A DNA stretch of 64,000 nucleotides from CAYPTY01 sp964413935. Lineage in GTDB: Bacteria > Bacteroidota > Rhodothermia > Balneolales > Balneolaceae. Made by a program: the position numbers and the translations under genes. The notes beneath the pieces are model-generated. The model was not told the DNA's origin and ran no database searches. It saw nothing but the letters and a program-made list of their open reading frames with translations. The stretch is taken from positions 124,001 through 188,000 of the forward strand of contig CAYPTY010000002.1 in assembly GCA_964413935.1 (NCBI GenBank), given 5' to 3'. This document shows, piece by piece, positions 26,052 to 34,215 of the stretch (position 1 is its first letter; every line of letters begins with the position of its first letter).

Positions 26052-28229
26052 TCAAAGATTTTCGAGAATATAATCGGTTAGAAGCCTGTACAGATGGTTG
26101 CGGGTATTCCCACCGTAAATTCCGTGATTCCTGTTTGGATAGTACATGGTTTCAAATTGTACCCCTGCTGCAATCAGGGCATCTACCATTTCGACGGCAT
26201 TCTGATAATGCACATTATCATCCCCGGTTCCGTGAATCAGCAGGTAATTGCCTTTGATTTCCTCTGCCCGGGTGATGGGAGACCCGCTGTCGTATCCTTC
26301 CGGATTCAGCTGGGGTGTTTGCATGTAACGTTCTGTGTAAATGGTATCGTAATACCTCCAGGATGTAACGGGTGCAACCGCAATGGCGGTACTTATGATG
26401 TCACTGCCTTCCTCCAGTGTCAGGGTAGACATAAAGCCACCATAACTCCATCCCCAGATTCCGATGCGATTCTCATCCACATATTCCAGCTGAGCGATAT
26501 ACCGAGCAGCTTCCGCCTGGTCCTGCGGTTCAAGAACCCCCAGCTGCTTATAAGTTACCTGCTTAAAATCACGGCCTTTGCCACCGGTTCCGCGATTATC
26601 CACACTCACAATGATATAGCCTTTGTTAGCCAGCATCTGATGCCACAAACCGCGAATACCGCCCTCCCAGCTGTTCATCACCGTTTGACTTCCCGGACCG
26701 CCATATACAAACATCAGCACAGGGTATTTCTGGGTGGAATCAAAATCCACCGGCTTAATCATATAGGCATTCAGAGAGGCACCGTTGATATCCAGCTGCA
26801 TGAATTCTTTAGGCATAAATGCATATTCGTCTATAGTCTGCGCGAGTGCTGCGTTATCTTCCAGTACCCGAAGTTCTTTGCCTTTGCGATTATAGAGTTT
26901 GTAAACCGTTGGCTGACTAAAACTGGAATGCACATCAATGTAGTATTCAAAATCCTTGCTCATATTGATGGAGTGCATTCCTGCTCCTTCGCTGAGCTTA
27001 CTGGTACGGCGGCCATCAATACGTGTGGTGTAGAAATGTCGCTCCATGGATGATTCCTCTGTGGTCGTGTAATAGAGCATATGTCTGCGCTCATCATGGC
27101 CAATAAAACTGCTCACCTCCCATTCTCCCTTGGTAATCTGAGTCAGCTCTTCCCCTTCCATGCTGTATAAATAAATGTGATTATAACCATCTTTCTCTGA
27201 GGTATATAAAAACTGCTCGCCATTGCTGAGGAAGAGGAGGTTATCATGCACATCGATCCAGCCATTCGGGTTTTCTTCTGTCAGGATGATGCGGGTTTCT
27301 CCGGTGCTCACATCTGCCAGCATCAGATCCTGCTTGTTCTGAAGACGGTTCATGCGCCGTATGGCCAGGGTATTTGAGTTGGTGGTCCAGTTGATGCGGG
27401 GAATGTACTGATCAGTCTCCTCTCCGATATCCATCATGGTAGTTTCACCGGTTTGAAGATCATAGACATGGATCTGTACGATGGAATTGGTCTCCCCTGC
27501 TTTTGGATACTTGTATTCTACTTTATCAGGATACAGATCACCCCAAGAGGTAAAATAAAACTCAGGTACTTCCCGCTCATCAAACCGGTAAAAGGCTATT
27601 CTGTTGCCATCGGGTGACCAGAACCAGGCTTTGGCAAAACCAAACTCCTCCTCATAAACCCAGTCGGCTGCTCCGTTAATGATGGCATTAATTTCGCCAT
27701 CTTCGGTAATCTGCTTTTCTTCACCTGAAGCCAAGTCTACCCAGAACAGGTTATTGTCACGTACAAAGGCTGCTTTATCTCCTTCAGGTGAAAGTTCTGC
27801 ATATTGTTGCTTACCCTCAGTGTTTGTGAGTTTGGTGAGGCTTTCAGTCAGCCGGTCATATACATAATAATTGGCCCGTGTTGATCTGCGCCAGATGCGT
27901 TCCACATCGGTCTGGATCATAATTTTATTTTCATCGGCGGAAAACTGATAACCCTGTACATAGATGCCATCCTGATGGGCTGTATTCGAAAAATTGGCCC
28001 CGTCAAATAAAACGCTTTGTTCATCTTCACGGGTGATATTATTTCGGATAATCTTCATTCCGCGGGACTCCGAGTAGTATTTCCCGTCATTCATCCAGCG
28101 AACATTGCTTATGCGTCGCTCGCTGAAGGTGTTGTCAAAAAGGTTTTCAAATTCTATGGCTTTTTTCTGGGCCACGGTTGTTGCTGCACCCAGAATCAGG
28201 ATAAACAGCAGGCTGAGAGATCGTTTCAT
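26052..28229 (-). CDS. S9 family peptidase, dipeptidyl peptidase IV type
   Basis: 725 residues with a Sec signal peptide (ends AATTVAQ, about 1-20), so periplasmic or outer-membrane associated. The beta-propeller domain spans about 30-480 and includes the DPP4 double-glutamate motif (ADWVYEEEFGFAKAWFWSPD), which fixes the substrate amino group. The C-terminal alpha/beta-hydrolase carries the nucleophile in GWSYGGFMS (Ser about 595), Asp in HGTGDDNVHYQN (about 670) and His in NRNHGIYGG (about 702). Such enzymes release N-terminal dipeptides, usually X-Pro. It stands between accD and obg, with its own terminator. Confidence 0.93.
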   Translation of the reverse strand: MKRSLSLLFILILGAATTVAQKKAIEFENLFDNTFSERRISNVRWMNDGKYYSESRGMKIIRNNITREDEQSVLFDGANFSNTAHQDGIYVQGYQFSADENKIMIQTDVERIWRRSTRANYYVYDRLTESLTKLTNTEGKQQYAELSPEGDKAAFVRDNNLFWVDLASGEEKQITEDGEINAIINGAADWVYEEEFGFAKAWFWSPDGNRIAFYRFDEREVPEFYFTSWGDLYPDKVEYKYPKAGETNSIVQIHVYDLQTGETTMMDIGEETDQYIPRINWTTNSNTLAIRRMNRLQNKQDLMLADVSTGETRIILTEENPNGWIDVHDNLLFLSNGEQFLYTSEKDGYNHIYLYSMEGEELTQITKGEWEVSSFIGHDERRHMLYYTTTEESSMERHFYTTRIDGRRTSKLSEGAGMHSINMSKDFEYYIDVHSSFSQPTVYKLYNRKGKELRVLEDNAALAQTIDEYAFMPKEFMQLDINGASLNAYMIKPVDFDSTQKYPVLMFVYGGPGSQTVMNSWEGGIRGLWHQMLANKGYIIVSVDNRGTGGKGRDFKQVTYKQLGVLEPQDQAEAARYIAQLEYVDENRIGIWGWSYGGFMSTLTLEEGSDIISTAIAVAPVTSWRYYDTIYTERYMQTPQLNPEGYDSGSPITRAEEIKGNYLLIHGTGDDNVHYQNAVEMVDALIAAGVQFETMYYPNRNHGIYGGNTRNHLYRLLTDYILENL

Positions 28230-28293
28230 AAGTAATCAGGTCTTTTTTTTATTTCGAGACATAGATTAATAAAAAAGTGATAAAAGAAGGGCT

Positions 28294-29139
28294 TCAGAAT
28301 TTGTGTAATACGAGTTTTAACAACTGTGCAATTTTAGCCTTCATCTTTGGACGTTGTACGATGAAATCCAGAAATCCATGCTCAAGCAGATATTCTGAAG
28401 TCTGAAATCCCTCAGGAAGATCGCGGCCGATGGTCTGCTTGATCACACGAGGTCCGGCAAATCCAATGAGAGCTCCCGGTTCTGCAATGTTGAAGTCGCC
28501 CAGCATGGCATAGCTGGCGGTTACACCACCCGTTGTGGGATTGGTAATTACAGAAATATAGGGTACACCGACTTCTTCCAGCTGAGCAAGTTTAGCTGAG
28601 GTTTTAGCCAGCTGCATCAGGCTGAGTACAGATTCCATCATGCGGGCCCCACCCGACTGAGAAATGATAATGAGTGGAAATTTATGTTCGCGAGCGTAAT
28701 CAATTGCGCGGCCAAGTCGCTCTCCAACTACCGAGCCCATACTTCCACCGATGAATGCAAAATCCATACACCCGATAACCACATCCAGGCCATCCAGTTT
28801 ACCCACACCAATTCGACAAGCATCGGTTAAACCGGTTTTTTCCTGGCTTTCTTTGATACGATCGGTGTATTTCTTGCGATCCTGAAACTCGAGTGGATCC
28901 GTTGGGAGAATGTCGGCTGCAATTTCCTCAAATTTTCCCTTATCAAAGAGCAGATCAAAATATTCTTTACTGCCGATACGAAAGTGATATCCACTCAGAG
29001 GATCTACCCAGCTGTTTTCTTCCAGCTCACGTTTATGAATGGTTTCTCCGGTGGTTGGGATCTTCACCCAAACGCCTTCCGGCATGTCCTTTTTTTTGTT
29101 GGTCTGAATCTTTTCGTCTTTGCGCTTAAACCAAGCCAT
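28294..29139 (-). CDS. accD: acetyl-CoA carboxylase carboxyltransferase beta subunit
   Basis: 281 residues; with AccA transfers carboxyl from carboxybiotin to acetyl-CoA to give malonyl-CoA. Crotonase-fold motifs: VVIGCMDFAFIGGSMGSVVGERLGRAIDYA, LIIISQSGGARMMESVLSLMQ and NPTTGGVTASYAMLGD. The N-terminal segment (EGVWVKIPTTGETIHKRELEENSWVDPLSGYHFRIG) aligns with the region holding the four-cysteine zinc ribbon in E. coli AccD, yet has no cysteine. This zinc-less form is, to my knowledge, common in Bacteroidota. accA is not in the window. Confidence 0.95.
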   Translation of the reverse strand: MAWFKRKDEKIQTNKKKDMPEGVWVKIPTTGETIHKRELEENSWVDPLSGYHFRIGSKEYFDLLFDKGKFEEIAADILPTDPLEFQDRKKYTDRIKESQEKTGLTDACRIGVGKLDGLDVVIGCMDFAFIGGSMGSVVGERLGRAIDYAREHKFPLIIISQSGGARMMESVLSLMQLAKTSAKLAQLEEVGVPYISVITNPTTGGVTASYAMLGDFNIAEPGALIGFAGPRVIKQTIGRDLPEGFQTSEYLLEHGFLDFIVQRPKMKAKIAQLLKLVLHKF

Positions 29140-29190
29140 AATATTCCTTCGCTAAATTAAGGCATCAAAATAAGGATTCTGCCTGTGAAT

Positions 29191-29889
29191 TCACGATTGC
29201 TTTATGTTGCTGTTATTTAACTGCTGATTGCTGAGGTATCGGGGGTTAAAATCGCGTACCTCAGTTTCACGGATCCATTCCGAGTCCCTGTATTCCTCAT
29301 AAATCCGGATAAGTGATGCAGCAGTAATTCGGCCTTCATCCAGAAGTATCGCTCTTCCAGTGCTTTCTGAATCAAGCCGTTGCAGTCCTGTTCCGATAAC
29401 AATATCGTCAGCTGATATCCGCTCGTTTACCTTTCTGATTTCCTCAATAGCTTCTTGATCCCGGCTGAGAAGTTCACCCTTTGCCACCTCGAAATGATGG
29501 TAATACACATGCTCTCTGCGCGCATCGATCATAGCGTGAATGCTTTTGGCCTGCGGATGCTGCTGAAATGCAGCAACAGCAAAGGATGGCAGTGTATCAA
29601 TGCCGTAAAGTCTGCAGTCTACATCAAACAAAAGTCCTTTTATACCGCTGGCTGCGATTCTCAGACCGGTGTAGGAACCGGGACCCGAACTCACCAGTAC
29701 AGCATCCAGATCATTAACCTGAAAATCATGGTTATTCATCAATTCCTCGATGAAGGTGAACATTTTCTCGGAATGAATACCTCGTCCGCTATCCCTTTTT
29801 TCAAACACCTCTCCCTTACTGTCACGGTAACAGACGGAACAAACCCGGGTGGATGTTTCTATGGCCAGCAGCTGCTCAGCGGAGCTCAT
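29191..29889 (-). CDS. tsaB: tRNA threonylcarbamoyladenosine biosynthesis protein TsaB
   Basis: 232 residues, ASKHA fold, cytosolic; a partner of TsaD in transferring threonylcarbamoyl to A37 of ANN-decoding tRNAs. Typical motifs: N-terminal LLAIETSTRVCSVCY, then GIHSEKMFTFIEELM and the family hallmark VSSGPGSYTGLRIAASGIKGL, followed by DARREHVYYHHFE. The ATG lies inside the end of pyrC (14-base overlap), so translation is probably coupled. The short C-terminal tail (LSNQQLNNSNIKQS) is unconserved. Confidence 0.95.
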   Translation of the reverse strand: MSSAEQLLAIETSTRVCSVCYRDSKGEVFEKRDSGRGIHSEKMFTFIEELMNNHDFQVNDLDAVLVSSGPGSYTGLRIAASGIKGLLFDVDCRLYGIDTLPSFAVAAFQQHPQAKSIHAMIDARREHVYYHHFEVAKGELLSRDQEAIEEIRKVNERISADDIVIGTGLQRLDSESTGRAILLDEGRITAASLIRIYEEYRDSEWIRETEVRDFNPRYLSNQQLNNSNIKQS

Positions 29890-31165
29890 TCAGAACCAGC
29901 TTGCCCCGGTTAAATATGGCCACTGCACGTCCAGTCATTTCCTGATCCAGATAGGGTGAGTTGTGTGATTTTGACCTCACCTGCTTTTCGTGGAAGGTCC
30001 ACTTTTCATCTGTATTGAAGATGGTCAGATTCGCATCTGCACCCTCTTTTATTACCGGAATGTTCAGATTCATAATTTTTCGGGGATTGTAAACCATTTT
30101 ATCCAGTACCTGCTGGAGGTTTAATTTACCGGTCTGAACAAGGCACTTATTCGTTACCGCCCAGGAAGTTTCCAGACCAATAATTCCATTCGGGGCATAA
30201 ATGAATTCCACTTCTTTTTCTTCGATGGAATGGGGAGCATGGTCGGTACAGATTACATCGATGGTGCCATCAACCAGGCCCTCTATCATGGCATCCACAT
30301 CCTCCTGAGTGCGTAGTGGCGGATGCATCTTGCAGTTGGTGTCGAAATGCCGTTTTTCGATTTCCTCATCAGTCAGATCAAAATGATGGGTGCAAACTTC
30401 AGTGGTAACTTTTATCCCTTTTTTCTTGGCCTGACGCACCAGGTCAACGGCATTTGCGGTAGAGATATGCGCCACATGAATATGACCGCCGGTATATTCA
30501 GTGAGTAAAATGTCCCGCGCAATCATCACTTCCTCAGCAATGCCCGGGGTACCGTCCAGTCCGAGCCTTGCTGAAACCTTTCCTTCATTCATATATCCCG
30601 GCCGTGATAATGCCAGATCCTCTTCATGATTGATGATGGGCATACCCAGCATGGAAGAATATTCCAGGGCTACCCGCATCACCTGAGCATCATAAACCGG
30701 GTCACCATCGTCGGAAAAGGCAACGGCTCCACCTTTTTGCATGTCAGCCATCTCGGCGATGCTCTCACCGGCCCTGTTTTTGGTAACGCAGGCAATGGGA
30801 TGCACAGCCACCGGTAAATCTTTTGCCTTGTTAATGATGAATTCAACTACATCCCGGGTATGAATCGGCGGGTTGGTATTCGGCATGCAGGCGATTTCGG
30901 TAAATCCACCGAATGCCGCGGCAGCTACGCCGGTCTCTATCGTTTCTTTATGCTCATAACCGGGCTCACGAAGATGAACATGCATATCCATCCATCCCGG
31001 GGATACATATGCCCCGTTGAAGTCGTGGCTTTCTTCATCATCAGCCGACTTCAAACCGGAACCGATTTCAGTAATTTTTCCGCTGTTTATTCGAATATCC
31101 GTTTTTGTATTTCCGTCTTCAGAATCGGTGAGGAGATGTAGGTTTTTTAAAAGGAATTTTGACAT
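29876..31165 (-). CDS. pyrC: dihydroorotase (class I, multifunctional-complex type)
   Basis: 429 residues from the ATG at 31165 (MSKFLLKNLHLLTDSEDG); the longer form from 31222 adds 19 unconserved residues. A cytosolic amidohydrolase that closes carbamoyl-aspartate to dihydroorotate. Metal-site motifs: GWMDMHVHLREPGYEHKETI, NHEEDLALS, HIHVAHIST, and CTDHAPHSIEEKEVEF with the catalytic Asp. Lys of the bridging carbamate is not obvious to me by eye. It is divergent from xseA with 74 bases between the starts, and overlaps tsaB at its 3' end. Confidence 0.93.
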   Translation of the reverse strand: MSKFLLKNLHLLTDSEDGNTKTDIRINSGKITEIGSGLKSADDEESHDFNGAYVSPGWMDMHVHLREPGYEHKETIETGVAAAAFGGFTEIACMPNTNPPIHTRDVVEFIINKAKDLPVAVHPIACVTKNRAGESIAEMADMQKGGAVAFSDDGDPVYDAQVMRVALEYSSMLGMPIINHEEDLALSRPGYMNEGKVSARLGLDGTPGIAEEVMIARDILLTEYTGGHIHVAHISTANAVDLVRQAKKKGIKVTTEVCTHHFDLTDEEIEKRHFDTNCKMHPPLRTQEDVDAMIEGLVDGTIDVICTDHAPHSIEEKEVEFIYAPNGIIGLETSWAVTNKCLVQTGKLNLQQVLDKMVYNPRKIMNLNIPVIKEGADANLTIFNTDEKWTFHEKQVRSKSHNSPYLDQEMTGRAVAIFNRGKLVLNELR

Positions 31166-31239
31166 GTGATTCTGATTTTTTGCTGTATTTTGAGACTGAA
31201 ATATAGGCTTATTCAACCTCAAAAAGCATTTCCTTTTCC

Positions 31240-32436
31240 ATGCCCGAAGAGCAGAAACATTTTCTTTTCGATGTCCCTAGCGTATCCGAACTAACTGCAC
31301 AAGTGAAAGACCTGCTGGAATCCAAATTCATGGATATACTGGTTGAAGGAGAGGCAAGCAATGTGAAACAAAGCCGGAACGGCCATATTTATTTTACGCT
31401 GAAGGATGAAGGTGCTTCCCTGCCCTGTGTGATGTGGCGAGGAACGGCACAGAGAGTGGGAATAAATATCGAGGATGGTCAGCAGTTTGTAGCCGGAGGC
31501 GATATTCAGGTTTACCCGCCTCACGGAAAGTATCAGCTTATTGTGAGTTTACTGCAACCAGCAGGAATCGGAAAATTACAGCAGCAGTATGAGCAGCTCA
31601 AAGCAAAACTGCTTGCCGAAGGCCTGTTCGATGCAGATCACAAAGTGGTTTTACCGAGGTTTCCAGAACGAATTGGAGTGGTTACCTCAGAAACCGGTGC
31701 TGCTTTTCAGGATATTCGATCCACCCTGGAATCACGCTGGCCGCTGGCTGAAGTGCTGCTGCATCATGCTGCGGTTCAGGGAAAAGGAGCAGCTGAGCAG
31801 ATCGCAAGCGCGATAAACTATTTTTCGGCAACTAAGCATGTGGATGTACTGATCATCGGGAGGGGCGGCGGCAGTCTGGAAGATTTATGGCCCTTCAACG
31901 AAGAGATTGTTGCACGAGCCGTGTTTAATTGCAGCGTACCCGTGATCAGTGGAGTGGGACACGAAGTAGATTTTGCCATATCAGATTTTGTAGCCGACAA
32001 AAGAGCTGCCACACCAACCCAGGCCGCCGTTATGGCCACACCGGATATCAACGAAGTACGTCTTGCACTGGATGACATGGCCACCAAGCTAAACCAGAAT
32101 GTGGTTGGTGTGGTTGATTACCTTAAAGAGCGGGTACAATTTCTGGCTAAATCGCATGCACTGCTGGCGGTAAATCAGAAATTTGAACAGGCCCGGATGC
32201 ACAACCAGAATGTAAAACAGCAGCTGTTGACGACCTTTAAGAACTTGCTCAACGAGCTTAAAACAAAGAACTCAGAGTTAAGCCATCGCTTAGCCCTTCA
32301 AAACCCAAACGAACCGCTCGAAAAAGGCTATACCCGCATCTGGCAGGGTGGCAAGTGGATTCGGGGATCTGAAAACTTCTCCGGGCAACAAAGTTTTGAA
32401 ATCGAATGGAAAGACAAGCGTGAGAAAGTGAACTGA
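31240..32436 (+). CDS. xseA: exodeoxyribonuclease VII large subunit
   Basis: 398 residues; the catalytic subunit of a nuclease that degrades single-stranded DNA from both ends. The N-terminal OB-fold (about 1-110) has ILVEGEASNVKQSRNGHIYFTLKDE. The catalytic core carries RIGVVTSETGAAFQDI, VLIIGRGGGSLEDLWPFNEE, VISGVGHEVDFAISDFVADKRAATPTQAA, then a long coiled-coil (about 270-350) and the closing NPNEPLEKGYTRIWQ. No xseB small-subunit gene follows; the convergent pheA starts one base beyond the stop. A TATTTTG at 31186-31192 could be a Bacteroidota -7 promoter box, low confidence. Confidence 0.95.
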   Translation: MPEEQKHFLFDVPSVSELTAQVKDLLESKFMDILVEGEASNVKQSRNGHIYFTLKDEGASLPCVMWRGTAQRVGINIEDGQQFVAGGDIQVYPPHGKYQLIVSLLQPAGIGKLQQQYEQLKAKLLAEGLFDADHKVVLPRFPERIGVVTSETGAAFQDIRSTLESRWPLAEVLLHHAAVQGKGAAEQIASAINYFSATKHVDVLIIGRGGGSLEDLWPFNEEIVARAVFNCSVPVISGVGHEVDFAISDFVADKRAATPTQAAVMATPDINEVRLALDDMATKLNQNVVGVVDYLKERVQFLAKSHALLAVNQKFEQARMHNQNVKQQLLTTFKNLLNELKTKNSELSHRLALQNPNEPLEKGYTRIWQGGKWIRGSENFSGQQSFEIEWKDKREKVN

Positions 32437-33579
32437 TTATTTCAGTTTCTGGGCAGGGTAGCTACCCAGAATTTTCAGGCTGTCTGCTTTTTTCTCAAGT
32501 TCCTGAATCGCCATGCTGCATTCCGGTTCTCTCAAATTACCCTCAATATCAATGTAGAATAGGTATTTAAAGGCCTCATTCGGACGGGGGCGGCTTTCCA
32601 GCTTGCTCATATTGATACCATGTTGGTGCAGTACATTCAGGCATTCAATCAGAGCCCCCTCCTTATGATCTGTAACCATCACAAGCGAAGTTTTGGCAGG
32701 AACCTGTATATCCACCTCAACAGCATTCCGGCCTACAATAACAAAACGGGTAAAGTTTTCTTCCTGATTTGCGATGTCATGTTTGATCACCTTTAGACCA
32801 TAAAGATCAGCAGTATGTGCCCCGGCTATGGCGGCCTGTGAAAGGTCATTATCATTCAAAACCTTTTTTGCAGATACTGCTGTATCCACAAACGACTCCA
32901 CTTTTGCGTGTGGAATAGAGGCCAGAAATTTTGTGCATTGTTCAATGGCTTTCGGATGCGATAACACACGCCGGATATGTGAAAGATCTACTTCTTCAAT
33001 AGCGAGGAGGCAATGCACGATTTTTATTACCTCTTCACCAACAATAAATAGTTCTTCTTCTCCCAGTATGTCATAGGTCTGATTGATTGATCCTGCTGTA
33101 GTGTTTTCGATAGGTAAAACAGCATAGTCATATTCACCTTTCTTGACGGCATGCGCTGCTTCCCTGAAGGTATCAAAACCCGTGCACTCAACAGCTGAAT
33201 ACCGTTCACTGAAATGCCGGACGGCGGCAAGATGGCTGTAGGCACCTTCGGCACCCTGAAAGGATACCCTGATCCCTTTTGATGCATCTTTCCTGTTCTG
33301 CTTATCAACCAGGCTGTGAAACTGATAGCGAACCGAATTTTTAAGAATCTCTCGGAATAATTGTTCCGCATAATAATGATCCAGCCCATACTCCCTGGCC
33401 GCATCCCTCACCCTGCTCAGCACAGTATGCTCCCGATTGAGGTCAACCACCTTCCGGTTGTTCTGCTGCTTAAGTTCACTTATGATTTTTATAACCGTCT
33501 GCCGATCTGCCAGATTCTGCAATATCGCCCGGTCGATGCGGTCAAGTTGTTGCCTGATTTCTTCAATTTCTTTTTTCAT
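32437..33579 (-). CDS. pheA: bifunctional chorismate mutase / prephenate dehydratase (P-protein)
   Basis: 380 residues from the ATG at 33579 (MKKEIEEIRQQLDRIDRAIL). An ATG at 33618 would add 13 residues but sits inside an 18-base palindrome, so I prefer the shorter form; this is not certain. Three domains: AroQ chorismate mutase (about 1-85), prephenate dehydratase (about 95-275, VSFQGAEGAYSHLAA, LPIENTTAGSI, NFTRFVIVG) and a C-terminal ACT domain (TDHKEGALIECLNVLHQHGI, with the ESRP phenylalanine-binding motif). It catalyses chorismate to phenylpyruvate and is probably feedback-inhibited by phenylalanine through ACT. Confidence 0.95.
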   Translation of the reverse strand: MKKEIEEIRQQLDRIDRAILQNLADRQTVIKIISELKQQNNRKVVDLNREHTVLSRVRDAAREYGLDHYYAEQLFREILKNSVRYQFHSLVDKQNRKDASKGIRVSFQGAEGAYSHLAAVRHFSERYSAVECTGFDTFREAAHAVKKGEYDYAVLPIENTTAGSINQTYDILGEEELFIVGEEVIKIVHCLLAIEEVDLSHIRRVLSHPKAIEQCTKFLASIPHAKVESFVDTAVSAKKVLNDNDLSQAAIAGAHTADLYGLKVIKHDIANQEENFTRFVIVGRNAVEVDIQVPAKTSLVMVTDHKEGALIECLNVLHQHGINMSKLESRPRPNEAFKYLFYIDIEGNLREPECSMAIQELEKKADSLKILGSYPAQKLK

Positions 33580-33606
33580 AGTCCTGAATTTCCAAGTATC
33601 TGCTTT

Positions 33607-33624
33607 GAGATTATTCATAATCTC
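33607..33624. promoter_or_regulatory. 18-base perfect palindrome between pheA and azurin
   Basis: GAGATTAT-TC-ATAATCTC is an 8-2-8 inverted repeat 28 bases upstream of the preferred pheA start and 57 bases upstream of the azurin ATG. Position and symmetry suit an operator; as RNA it would also form a hairpin in the pheA leader. The regulator is unknown. Confidence 0.45.
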
Positions 33625-33681
33625 TTCACATAAAAAACCTTATTTTAACCGAGTTAACCCAACTCAAAATAACTACATCAA

Positions 33682-34128
33682 ATGTACATTTTATTTCTTA
33701 TCGCAAGTTTACTCACCTTCGGCACCATCAACGCCGATATTAATACACAAGACGACGTTGTTGAGATTGTAATCGAAGGAAATGATCAAATTCAATTCAA
33801 CCTAAGTGAAATTAAAGTAAAGGAAGGCGATACCGTTAAGCTTACACTGAAGCATGTCGGTAAACTTCCAAAAGCTGCTATGGGGCATAACTGGGTGCTC
33901 CTAAAGCCAGGTACTGACATCGCAGCTTTTGCCGGCAAAGCGGTTCAGGCCAGAGACAACGACTACATTCCCGCAGACACCGACGAAGTAATCGTTCACA
34001 CTGAAATGATCGGTGGCGGTGAAGAAACAACCATTGAATTTACTGCTCCTGCAAAGGGAACCTATGATTTCCTATGCAGTTTCCCAGCCCATTACATTAA
34101 GATGCAAGGTAAATTCATAGTTGAATAA
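33682..34128 (+). CDS. azurin-type cupredoxin
   Basis: 148 residues with a Sec signal peptide (about 1-18), so a periplasmic type I copper protein that shuttles single electrons. The ligand set is complete and spaced as in azurin: His69 in MGHNWVL, then Cys132, His137 and Met141 in LCSFPAHYIKMQGKF (Cys+5 His, Cys+9 Met). The N-terminal strand IEGNDQIQFNLSEIKVKEGDTVKLTLKH is also azurin-like. No redox partner is beside it. A strong terminator follows 38 bases downstream, making it monocistronic. Confidence 0.92.
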   Translation: MYILFLIASLLTFGTINADINTQDDVVEIVIEGNDQIQFNLSEIKVKEGDTVKLTLKHVGKLPKAAMGHNWVLLKPGTDIAAFAGKAVQARDNDYIPADTDEVIVHTEMIGGGEETTIEFTAPAKGTYDFLCSFPAHYIKMQGKFIVE

Positions 34129-34165
34129 CTGATATCCTACTATTTAGTTAGTGTTGATTATTGGG

Positions 34166-34197
34166 CCCCTTGCTGAACACAAGGGGTTCTTTTTTTG
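34166..34197 (+). terminator. Rho-independent terminator after azurin
   Basis: CCCCTTG (34166-34172) pairs with CAAGGGG (34180-34186) across a 7-base loop, followed by TTCTTTTTTT. It sits in the convergent gap between azurin and the AAA ATPase gene; only the plus strand has the T tract. Confidence 0.88.
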
Positions 34198-34215
34198 CCT
34201 GAAAACGGGAGTATA

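Noticed and set aside
26094..27053. 319-codon open frame on the plus strand opposite the DPP-IV gene
   Set aside because: Antisense to the catalytic domain of a clear S9 peptidase; composition is that of a shadow frame.
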